6,323 nucleotides of DNA from JBDSLU01 sp031407765 (GTDB lineage: Bacteria; Acidobacteriota; Vicinamibacteria; Vicinamibacterales; Vicinamibacteraceae): contig JANOIR010000032.1 of assembly GCA_031407765.1 (NCBI GenBank), positions 1 through 6,323 on the forward strand, given 5' to 3'. The position numbers were made by a program, and so were the translations under genes. The notes beneath the pieces are model-generated. The model did not search any database. It was not told where the DNA came from and saw only the letters and a program-made list of their open reading frames with translations. Within the stretch, counting starts at the first letter, position 1; every line of letters starts with the position of its first letter. Positions 1 to 6,206 of the stretch are shown piece after piece.

Positions 1-293
1 GGGTCGGCCACGTAAAGGCGGTTTGTGGAGCCAAGCAGATAGAGCTGGCCAGTAGACGGCCGGAGATCGATCGCCAGGGCCGTTTCTCCCGGCTCGAGCC
101 CCTGGATCGGCCCGGCACCCATCGAGGTCCACGGCGCATTCGTGTCGAACCGGACGATGATGTTGCTCGACGTCAGCCCGAATGCCGTGCGTGCTTCAAC
201 CGGAACGGCGCTACCGAGCACGCCGGCGACGACGGACGCCGCGAGCACGGCGATACGTTGCCAGACACGTGCGCGCGAACAGGATCCCACCAT
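1..293 (-). CDS. Exported DUF4394-type repeat protein, N-terminal part (copy D, cut by left edge)
   Basis: This is the first 97 codons of a gene that continues beyond the left edge. The ATG at 293 lies 7 nt after a strong Shine-Dalgarno match (GAGGTGA); an in-frame ATG at 311 overlaps that site and is less likely. Residues 1-34 look like a Sec signal peptide: arginines at 7, 9 and 13, a hydrophobic core at about 14-31, and a V-E-A site that would cleave after residue 34. The mature part begins RTAFGL and contains GLEPGETALAIDLRPSTG and QLYLLGSTNRLY. These match the start of the first DUF4394 module in the two complete neighbours, so this is the last paralogue of the array visible here, 97 bp after the stop of copy C. 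Its function is unknown. Whether the rest of the gene is intact cannot be seen. Confidence 0.85.
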   Translation of the reverse strand, partial: MVGSCSRARVWQRIAVLAASVVAGVLGSAVPVEARTAFGLTSSNIIVRFDTNAPWTSMGAGPIQGLEPGETALAIDLRPSTGQLYLLGSTNRLYVAD

Positions 294-300
294 GGCGATG

Positions 301-307
301 TCACCTC
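301..307 (-). promoter_or_regulatory. Ribosome binding site of copy D
   Basis: The minus strand reads GAGGTGA, seven bases complementary to the 3' end of 16S rRNA, 7 nt before the ATG at 293. It supports that start over the in-frame ATG at 311, which overlaps the site. Confidence 0.7.
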
Positions 308-330
308 GCATCGAGAAGGGCCGGCACGTA

Positions 331-358
331 GCCGGCGGCAGCCAAAGGTGCCGCCGGC
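331..358 (-). terminator. GC-rich intergenic hairpin after copy C (10-bp perfect stem)
   Basis: GCCGGCGGCA at 331-340 and its exact reverse complement TGCCGCCGGC at 349-358 enclose an 8-nt loop. On the transcribed strand the hairpin begins about 33 bp after the stop of copy C and ends about 38 bp before the start of copy D. No T-run follows, so a classical intrinsic terminator is not shown. It could be a non-canonical or partial terminator or an mRNA-stabilising element between cistrons. The inverted repeat is seen; its role is inferred. Confidence 0.5.
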
Positions 359-390
359 CTCAACCTCATCTCAGCGAGGCGACCCGCACG

Positions 391-3192
391 TCATGGTATC
401 GCGGTAGCGGTCGCGGCGCTGCCCGCCGCCCAGAACACGTTGTTCGCGTTCGAGTAGAGCGCGCGTTCGGCGAAGACCGGCAGATCCGACTGCACGACGA
501 CGCCGAACGATTCGTCCGCCAGCTCCGGCACCATCGTGCCCGGACCGGTGGTCACGGTGAGGCGCCCCCCCGGCTGCACCACCGCCGTCTTGATGATCGG
601 CGCGCCGGTGGTCCGCAGGAAGGTCAGCGTCAGGTTGGCGGGCGCGCTCCCGGGGTTCGCCACCAGCAGGAACGTCTGGAACGCGAACGGCCCACCGACC
701 CGCCCTTCGGCCAGGGCCCAGCGCAGTGCCGTCTCGGTCACGCCGAAGGCATTGTGCGCCTCCTGCCACGACGCCGGATCGAACGGCCAGTACATCGCCC
801 GTTCGGCGACGACGCCGATGTCCGACGTGACGCGCGTCGCGACGCTGGTGGCGGCGAGCGCGGGATCCTCGAGCGCGACGTTGACGGTGAGGCGGGACCC
901 CGGCGCCATCGTCTTCACGCGCGTGATCGTGCCGCCGCCCTCGCGCAGGTAGGTCAGGGTCACGTTCGCCGTGGTCGTGTTGGGGTTCGAGAGCAGCACG
1001 AACGTCGTGAAGAACGAGCCGGTGGCGCCCTCGGCCAGGAACCAGTCCGTGGACGGCCGGATGACGCCGGCCGACTCGTGGCCGCCATTGAACACCGGCG
1101 TGCCGAAGTACATCGCGCGCTCGGCCGCGCCGGCGAACGTGAACGTGACCACGGTGCCGAACGACTGGTTGACCAGCTCGGGGATCTCGCCCGCGAAAAT
1201 CGTCAGCCGCGACTGCGCCGCCAGCGGGTAGGTGCGGGTCACCTCGGTGCCGTTCTCGCGCAGGAACCGCACCGTCGCGGTATTCGGCGCCGGCGACGGG
1301 TTGGTGAGCAGGAAGTAGGTCTGGTAGAAGCCCTGCGCGCCTTCGGCAAAAAACCACGTGCGGGCCAGCGACGGCGCCGCCTTCTCGGTGTGCATACCGT
1401 AGCCGGTCGCATCCCAGCGCATCGTGCGCTCGACCGCGATCGGCACGCCCAGGTGCGACGTCACGGACGACGAGAACGCGGTGCCCCCGAGCTGCGTGTT
1501 GGCGTCGGCCGAGACCGTCATCCGCGACTGCGGCAGCAGCGACAGCCCCTGCGTGACGACGCGGCCGGCCTCGGTGAGATACGTCACCGTGGCGGCGATG
1601 GTGGTCGGCGTCGGGTTGGCGATCAGCAGATCGGTGTCGAAGAAGTTGCCGGTCGATCCCTCGGCGAACCGGTAGACGACGGGCAGCGCCGCCAGGCCGT
1701 TCACCGTGGCGCCGGTGCCGATGGGGCCGATGAGGCGCGCCGCGCCCGTGCCCAGCTCGATCGTGTAGAGGCTCGAGACGCCGCCGACGGAGAGCGCCGC
1801 GAACGCGACGTTGTCCAGCGGCGAGACGTCGAAGCCAACGTCGCTGCTGGTGTCGACACCGAGCGGACCAACGAGCGTGAGCGTGCCGTTGTTCGGCGGC
1901 GCCTGAATCAGGAGCTGGTCGGTGGCCGAATCGAGGTCGTAGAGCGTCGTGACCGCCGTGCCGTCCACGTTGTTGATGTAGGCCGCGCCGACCACGTTAC
2001 CCGCCGGATTGAGCGCCATGTCGACCGGGGTGACGACCACGCCGGTGTCGGGGTTGATGCGCAGGTTCTGTTCGGCGTCGCTCACGAGGCGCAGGCGATC
2101 GACAGCGGGATTGAAATCCACGCCGAAGCGCGTGCCCGACAGCGGAGTCGAGAACACGCCGCCGATCGCGCTGGCGGCGCCGGTGATGGGGTTGAGGAGG
2201 TAGAGGCGGCTGGTGCTGCCTACACCGTAGAGCTGGCCGTTCGCCGGACGCATGTCGATGCCGACGATGGTCTCCCCCGCCTGGAGGCCGGTGATCGTCA
2301 CGCTGCCCAGAAGCGTCGCCGGCGTCGCGCTGTGGAAGCGCACGAGCTCGGCGCCGCCGCGCAATGCGACCATCGGCACGCCGCGGGTCAGGAGCGCCAG
2401 ACCGCGATACGGGCCGCCGGACACGGCGCCGATCGCCGTCGCCGCGCCGGTGGTCAAGTCGATCGTGTGCAGGCTGGTGACGCCGCCGACGGTCAGCGTC
2501 GCGTAGGCAACGCCGTCGTTGGCGGTGATGTCGAAGCCGACCTGGTCGCCGGTGTTCACGCCCAGGGGACCGACCGCGGCAAGGGTGCCGGCGTTCGGTG
2601 GGCTCTGGATGACGAGCTGATCGGTCAGCGCATCGATCCCGTAGAGCACGGTCGTGGTCGCACCGGCGACGTTGTTCGTGTACGCCGACCCGACGACATG
2701 GGGCGTGCCCGGGTTGAGCGCGGTGTCGGCCGGCGTCACGGCGGCGCCGGTGTCCGGATTCAGGCGCATGTTCTGCCCGGCGTCGCTGACCAACCGGATG
2801 CGATCGACCGTCGGGTTGAAGTCGAAGCCGAACTCGGCCCCGGCGAGCGCCGGCGTGAACGGCGCACCGACGGCCACCGCGGCCCCGGTCGCGGGGTTCA
2901 CCACGTAGACCCGGCTCGTACTGCCGAGCAGATAGAGCTGCCCGGTCGCGGGACGCACGTCGATGGCCAGCGCGGTCTCGCCCGGCTGCAAGCCGGTGAT
3001 CGCCACTGTCGACACCGCGGTGCCCGGGGTGCGCGTATCGAAGGTGACGATCTGGTTCGCGGTGGACAGGCCGAAGCCCGGATGTGCAGCGGCCGGCGCG
3101 GCGATCGCCGCGAGCGCGAGTGCCAGACCGGCCGTGAGGAGGGAGTGGGCCCGGAGGCGGGCCGGTGTGCGGAAGGATGGAGGTATCGCCAT
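391..3192 (-). CDS. Exported protein with two DUF4394-like modules and four AEG repeats (copy C)
   Basis: A complete 933-aa gene; its role is unknown and no catalytic motif is visible. The ATG at 3192 is preferred because AGGAG lies 5 nt upstream; a GTG at 3198 (two codons longer) overlaps that site. Residues 1-36 form a Sec signal peptide with arginines at 8, 12 and 14, a hydrophobic stretch at about 17-36, and an A-A-A end. Residues about 39-269 and 270-504 are two DUF4394-like modules; each starts with a FDTRTPG- or RFHSATP-type strand followed by LQ(P/A)GET, DxRPxxGQLY, DFNPxxDRxRLVSD and NPDTG. From residue 507 to the end are four repeats of about 105 aa opening with FAEGSTG, FAEGAQG, LAEGATG and LAEGRVG. 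Cysteine is absent and there is no membrane anchor or sorting signal, which fits a soluble secreted or periplasmic protein. The beta-propeller character of the N-terminal half is inferred from its repeated LY...TG strands. It follows paralogue B by 105 bp on the same strand, so co-transcription is plausible. Confidence 0.93.
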   Translation of the reverse strand: MAIPPSFRTPARLRAHSLLTAGLALALAAIAAPAAAHPGFGLSTANQIVTFDTRTPGTAVSTVAITGLQPGETALAIDVRPATGQLYLLGSTSRVYVVNPATGAAVAVGAPFTPALAGAEFGFDFNPTVDRIRLVSDAGQNMRLNPDTGAAVTPADTALNPGTPHVVGSAYTNNVAGATTTVLYGIDALTDQLVIQSPPNAGTLAAVGPLGVNTGDQVGFDITANDGVAYATLTVGGVTSLHTIDLTTGAATAIGAVSGGPYRGLALLTRGVPMVALRGGAELVRFHSATPATLLGSVTITGLQAGETIVGIDMRPANGQLYGVGSTSRLYLLNPITGAASAIGGVFSTPLSGTRFGVDFNPAVDRLRLVSDAEQNLRINPDTGVVVTPVDMALNPAGNVVGAAYINNVDGTAVTTLYDLDSATDQLLIQAPPNNGTLTLVGPLGVDTSSDVGFDVSPLDNVAFAALSVGGVSSLYTIELGTGAARLIGPIGTGATVNGLAALPVVYRFAEGSTGNFFDTDLLIANPTPTTIAATVTYLTEAGRVVTQGLSLLPQSRMTVSADANTQLGGTAFSSSVTSHLGVPIAVERTMRWDATGYGMHTEKAAPSLARTWFFAEGAQGFYQTYFLLTNPSPAPNTATVRFLRENGTEVTRTYPLAAQSRLTIFAGEIPELVNQSFGTVVTFTFAGAAERAMYFGTPVFNGGHESAGVIRPSTDWFLAEGATGSFFTTFVLLSNPNTTTANVTLTYLREGGGTITRVKTMAPGSRLTVNVALEDPALAATSVATRVTSDIGVVAERAMYWPFDPASWQEAHNAFGVTETALRWALAEGRVGGPFAFQTFLLVANPGSAPANLTLTFLRTTGAPIIKTAVVQPGGRLTVTTGPGTMVPELADESFGVVVQSDLPVFAERALYSNANNVFWAAGSAATATAIP
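394..1674 (-). repeat. Four tandem AEG repeats in copy C
   Basis: This stretch encodes four divergent repeats of 104-108 aa. Each opens with (F/L)AEG(S/A/R)xG, followed by F-x-T-x-x-L-L-x-N-P, a T(Y/F)L-x-x-x-G strand pair, a (S/G)R(L/M)T(V/I) strand, and a final V/F-x-ER-x-(M/L)-(Y/R) strand. The pattern suggests an all-beta fold, one domain per repeat. Repeats 1 to 3 end in a position-specific loop with one histidine (GYGMH, NGGHESAG, EAHNAFG); repeat 4 instead ends NANNVFWAAG. The opening resembles AEG-type repeats known from other exported bacterial proteins, but I cannot assign a named family with confidence. Confidence 0.8.
1681..3078 (-). repeat. Two tandem DUF4394-like modules in copy C
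   Basis: These are two homologous halves of about 230 aa, with the boundary near 2385. Shared landmarks in order are LQ(P/A)GET, a (V/M)RPA(T/N)GQLY turn, GSTSR(V/L)Y, P(A/I)TGAA, DFNP(T/A)VDR(I/L)RLVSDA, QN(M/L)R(L/I)NPDTG, a NNVxG loop, LY-x-(I/L)-D, TDQL(V/L)IQ(S/A)PPN, PLGV(N/D)T and GFD(I/V). The family match is from recognition of these landmarks, not from a profile search. Confidence 0.8.
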
Positions 3193-3197
3193 GGCCA

Positions 3198-3202
3198 CTC
3201 CT
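3198..3202 (-). promoter_or_regulatory. Ribosome binding site of copy C
   Basis: AGGAG on the minus strand lies 5 nt before the ATG at 3192. It runs into the alternative GTG at 3198, which makes that longer start unlikely. Copy B has the same AGGAG with the same 5-nt spacing. Confidence 0.65.
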
Positions 3203-3252
3203 ACGTCCCCCGGTGCTGCACGGATGTGCGCACCCGCGACGGGCCATGACGC

Positions 3253-3278
3253 GGCGACGGCCCCCCTGGACCGTCGCC
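3253..3278 (-). terminator. GC-rich intergenic hairpin after copy B (8-bp perfect stem)
   Basis: GGCGACGG at 3253-3260 and its exact reverse complement CCGTCGCC at 3271-3278 enclose a 10-nt loop. The hairpin begins about 20 bp after the stop of copy B. No T-run follows on the transcribed strand, so it may be a weak terminator or an intercistronic structure. Its position after the stop resembles the hairpin after copy C, although the two sequences differ. Confidence 0.4.
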
Positions 3279-3297
3279 TCCCACGGTCGGCCGGTGG

Positions 3298-6096
3298 CTA
3301 CGGCAGTGGCGTCGCCGACGCGCTCGACCCGGCAGCCCAGAAGACGTTGTTGGCGTTCGCGTAGATGGCGTGCTCGACGAAGATGGGCCGATCCGACGAC
3401 AGCGACACGCCGAACGACTCGTCGGCCAGTTCCGGCACCATGCTGGCCGGCCCGGTCGTGATCGTGAGGCGCGCTCCCGGCTGGACGGTGAACGTCTTGA
3501 CCACCGGCGCGCCGGTGGTTCGGAGGAACGTCGCCGTCACCGTCGCGGCGGCCACCTCCGGGTTGGCCGCCCGCACGAAGGTGGGAAAGCCGGCGGGCCC
3601 GCCGACGCGACCCTCGGCGAGGCCCCAGCGCCGCGTGGTCGACGTCACCCCGAACGCGTTGTGCGCGTCCTGCCACTGGCTCGGCGCGAACGGCCAGTAC
3701 ATCGCCCGCTCGACGACGATGCCGACGTCCGACGTGATCCGCGTCGCAACGCTCGTCGCCCGCAGCGACCCGTCCTCCTCCGCGACGTTGATCGTCAACC
3801 GGGACCCCGCGGGGACCGTCTTCTGGCGCGTCACGATGCCACCGCCTTCGCGGAAGTAGGTCAGCGTGACGTGGGCCGGCGCGGGGTCGGGGTTCGAGAT
3901 CAGCACGAAGGTCGTGAAGAAGCTGCCGGTCGCGCCCTCGGCCAGGAACCACTCCCGCGACAGCTCGGAGGCGCCGGCCGACTCGTGGCCGCCATTGAAC
4001 AGCGGCGTGCCGAAGTACATCGCCCGCTCGGCCCCGCCGGCCACCGAGAAGGTGACGACGGTGCCGAACGCCTGGTTGACCAGCTCGGGGATCTCGCCGG
4101 CGTAGACCGTCAGGCGTGAGTTGCCGAGCATCAGATCGTCGCGGATCACCTCGGTGCCATTCTCGAGCAGGAATCGCAGCCGGACCGCGCTCGGCCCGGA
4201 CGTCGGGTTGGTCAGCAGGAAGTAGGTGTCGTAGAAACCCTGCGACCCCTCCGCAAAGTACCAGTTCCTGGCGAGTGCGGGCGACCCCTTCTCGACGTGC
4301 ATGCCATAGCCGGTGGCGTCCCACCGCATCGTGCGCTCGGCGGCGATGGGCACGCCCAGGTGCGAGGTCACCGTCGACGAGAACGCCACGGCGCCGAGCG
4401 TCGGATGGGCGTCCGCCGACACCGTCGTGCGCGACTGCGGCGGCAGCGTCAGACTTTGCGCCTTCATCTGAGCGAGCTCCGTCTGGTTGGTCACCGTCAG
4501 CGGCACCGGTGCCGCCGTCGGGTTGGCGAGCAGGAGATCGGTATCGAAGAAGGTGCCGGTCGATCCCTCGGCGAACTGGTAGGCCACTGGCATGGTGGCG
4601 AGGGCGCTGACGTCGACGCCGGTGCCGATGGTGCCGATCGGGCGCGCCTCCCCGGTCAGCAGATCGATCGTGTAGAGGCTCGTGGTGTTGTCCGGGTTCA
4701 ACGCCGCGAACCCGGCGTCGTCGTAGGTCGAGATGTCGAAGCTGGCGTTCGTGAACAGGATCGGAATGCCGAGGGAGCCGACGATGGTCGCCGTGCCATC
4801 GTCCGGTGACGACAGCACGTCGAGCCGGCCCGCGAGCGCGTCGATGTCGAACAACGTGGTGAACTGGGCGCCGTCCACGTTGCTGGCGTAGGCGACGGCC
4901 GTGTTCGTGCCTCCGGGCAGCGGCGTGTTCGCGGTGGCGAGGCCGGTGTCGGGGTCCACCTGCAGGTTCTGTTCGTTGTCGCTGATGATGCGCAGCCGAT
5001 CGGTCGTCGGGTCGAAGTCGACGCCGAAGCGGGTCCCGGACAGCGCCGGCACGAACGGCGTCCCGATCGCGACCGCGGCGCCCGTGATCGCGTTGATTCG
5101 ATAGAGGCGGCTGGTCGTGCCGATGCCGTAGACCTGGCCGTTCGACGGCCGGACGTCGATACCCAGCAGCGTCTCGCCCGCCTGCAGGCCGGTGACCTGC
5201 GCCGTGCCGCGAATCGTCGACGGTGTCGCGCTGTGGAAGCGAATGAGCTCGGTGCCGTTGCGCACCGCCAGCATCGGCACGCCGCGCGACAGGACAGTGA
5301 AGCAGCGGATATCGCCAGAAAACACCGTATTGATCAGCGTCGCGGCCCCGGTCGCCAGGTTGATCCGGTAGAGGCGCGTGATGCCGCCCGTCCGGAGGGT
5401 CGCGAAGGCGACGCCGTCGTTGGCGGTGATGTCGAAGCCGACGTCGCCGGTCGTGTCGACGCCGAGCGCACCGATCGGCGTGACGGTGCCCCCGTTCGGC
5501 GTGCCGATGAGCACGAGCTGATCCGTCGTGGCATCGATCCCGTAGAGCGTCGCTGCCGTCGCGCCGGCATGGTTGTTCGAGTAGGCGGCGGCGGCGATGC
5601 CCGGCGTGCCCGGGTTCAGCGGCGTGTCGACGGCGATCACAGCCCCGGTGTCGGGATGCAGGCGGAGGTTCTGGCCGCTGTTGCTGACCACCCGGATGGT
5701 GTCAGTCACGGGATCGAACTCCATCGCGAACGCCGTGCCCGAGAGCGCCGGCGCGAACGGCGTGGCGGAGATCGGCCTGACCGTCCCGGTCTCCGGGAAC
5801 ACGACGTAAAGCCGGTTCGAGCTGCCCAGCAGGTAGACCTGCCCCGTGGCCGGCCGCAGGTCGATGGCGAGTTCGCTCTCCCCGGGCTGGAGCTGGGTGA
5901 TGTTGATCGCCCGGTGCGAGATCTCGACGTTCGGCGCGCTGGTGTCGAACGTGAACACCATGTGCCCGGTGGTGATCCCGTAAGCGATCTTCGCCGCGGC
6001 GGGACTGCCGGCCCCGGCGGCCAGCAGCGCGACCGCCGCGAGGAGCCCGCGCGTGCCGGCGCGGATGTGAGCGGAACCGAAATCGGACGTGACCAT
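3298..6096 (-). CDS. Exported protein with two DUF4394-like modules and four AEG repeats (copy B)
   Basis: A complete 932-aa paralogue of copy C with the same layout; function unknown. The ATG at 6096 follows AGGAG by 5 nt. Residues 1-35 are a Sec signal peptide: arginines at 12 and 16, a hydrophobic core GLLAAVALLAAGAG, and an A-A-A cleavage site before K36. Residues about 40-270 and 271-503 are two DUF4394-like modules, and 506-932 hold four AEG repeats opening near 508, 614, 718 and 826. Module 2 has drifted: the NPG turn (LNPG in module 1) reads LPGG, TDQL is AGRL, and GFDI is SFDI. Residue 265 is its only cysteine, in the linker between modules; copy C has none. No anchor, sorting signal or active-site motif is visible, so a soluble exported protein with a binding or structural role is the cautious guess. 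It starts 110 bp after copy A and ends 105 bp before copy C, all on one strand, which suggests a shared transcript. Confidence 0.93.
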   Translation of the reverse strand: MVTSDFGSAHIRAGTRGLLAAVALLAAGAGSPAAAKIAYGITTGHMVFTFDTSAPNVEISHRAINITQLQPGESELAIDLRPATGQVYLLGSSNRLYVVFPETGTVRPISATPFAPALSGTAFAMEFDPVTDTIRVVSNSGQNLRLHPDTGAVIAVDTPLNPGTPGIAAAAYSNNHAGATAATLYGIDATTDQLVLIGTPNGGTVTPIGALGVDTTGDVGFDITANDGVAFATLRTGGITRLYRINLATGAATLINTVFSGDIRCFTVLSRGVPMLAVRNGTELIRFHSATPSTIRGTAQVTGLQAGETLLGIDVRPSNGQVYGIGTTSRLYRINAITGAAVAIGTPFVPALSGTRFGVDFDPTTDRLRIISDNEQNLQVDPDTGLATANTPLPGGTNTAVAYASNVDGAQFTTLFDIDALAGRLDVLSSPDDGTATIVGSLGIPILFTNASFDISTYDDAGFAALNPDNTTSLYTIDLLTGEARPIGTIGTGVDVSALATMPVAYQFAEGSTGTFFDTDLLLANPTAAPVPLTVTNQTELAQMKAQSLTLPPQSRTTVSADAHPTLGAVAFSSTVTSHLGVPIAAERTMRWDATGYGMHVEKGSPALARNWYFAEGSQGFYDTYFLLTNPTSGPSAVRLRFLLENGTEVIRDDLMLGNSRLTVYAGEIPELVNQAFGTVVTFSVAGGAERAMYFGTPLFNGGHESAGASELSREWFLAEGATGSFFTTFVLISNPDPAPAHVTLTYFREGGGIVTRQKTVPAGSRLTINVAEEDGSLRATSVATRITSDVGIVVERAMYWPFAPSQWQDAHNAFGVTSTTRRWGLAEGRVGGPAGFPTFVRAANPEVAAATVTATFLRTTGAPVVKTFTVQPGARLTITTGPASMVPELADESFGVSLSSDRPIFVEHAIYANANNVFWAAGSSASATPLP
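3301..4581 (-). repeat. Four tandem AEG repeats in copy B
   Basis: Four repeats of 104-108 aa match those of copy C one for one. The openings are FAEGSTG, FAEGSQG, LAEGATG and LAEGRVG. The closing motifs are ERTMRWDATGYGMH, ERAMYFGTP with NGGHESAG, ERAMYWPF with DAHNAFGVT, and EHAIYANANNVFWAAG. Repeat n of copy B resembles repeat n of copy C more than it resembles its own neighbours, so the four-repeat array existed before the gene was duplicated. The last repeat has EHAI where the others have ER-x-M. Confidence 0.8.
4588..5979 (-). repeat. Two tandem DUF4394-like modules in copy B
   Basis: Two homologous modules of about 230 aa with the boundary near 5287. Six LY- or LF-type strand-turn motifs can be read: NRLYVVFPETG, ATLYGIDATTDQL, TRLYRINLATG, SRLYRINAITG, TTLFDIDALAGRL and TSLYTIDLLTG. 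Such spacing is typical of beta-propeller blades, which is an inference. Module 1 is close to module 1 of copy C; module 2 has lost several of the shared landmarks in its second half. Confidence 0.78.
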
Positions 6097-6100
6097 GCCT

Positions 6101-6106
6101 TCTCCT
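6101..6106 (-). promoter_or_regulatory. Ribosome binding site of copy B
   Basis: AGGAGA on the minus strand ends 4 nt before the ATG at 6096. A GC-rich inverted repeat with one bulge lies just upstream (6111-6130). It could fold close to the site, but its stem is short. Confidence 0.65.
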
Positions 6107-6179
6107 GCCCGGACCGCGGAAGGCGCGGCCCCTTCGAGGAGTGGTGATGGAACGCCCGAAAGTGTGTCGTGCCGGAACG

Positions 6180-6191
6180 CGGCGGCCGCCG
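6180..6191. repeat. 12-bp perfect palindrome after copy A
   Basis: CGGCGGCCGCCG is a perfect palindrome about 16 bp after the stop of copy A. As RNA it would fold only into a short stem with a 4-nt loop, so it is weaker than the hairpins after copies B and C. It may be the equivalent element of this spacer or a chance feature of GC-rich DNA. No promoter motif is recognisable in the spacer 6097-6206. Confidence 0.3.
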
Positions 6192-6206
6192 GACAGTGTG
6201 TCGGCC

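Noticed and set aside
142..3249. Open frame of 1035 codons on the plus strand, antisense to copies C and D
   Set aside because: It is dominated by Arg, Gly, Ala, Asp and His with no domain or signal peptide, crosses the spacer between copies C and D, and mirrors the repeats of the real gene. A frame this long is expected opposite GC-rich coding sequence.
1997..4324. Minus-strand frame of 775 codons spanning the spacer between copies B and C
   Set aside because: It is out of frame with both well supported genes, Arg- and Pro-rich, and runs through the Shine-Dalgarno site and signal peptide of copy C. It is a frame shadow.
391..6096. Possible surface anchor or sorting signal (LPXTG, PEP-CTERM, C-terminal membrane helix)
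   Set aside because: The three visible C-termini end in a short Ala/Thr/Ser-rich tail after VFWAAG with no hydrophobic helix and no basic tail.
5233..6147. Plus-strand frame of 304 codons opposite the start of copy B
   Set aside because: Its composition is Arg/Asp/Gly/Val-rich without a recognisable domain, and it overlaps the signal peptide and first module of copy B.
6161..6203. Direct repeat AGTGTGTCG at 6161-6169 and 6195-6203
   Set aside because: Two 9-bp copies 34 bp apart in one spacer, with no counterpart in the other two spacers. This is too little to call an operator or attachment site.
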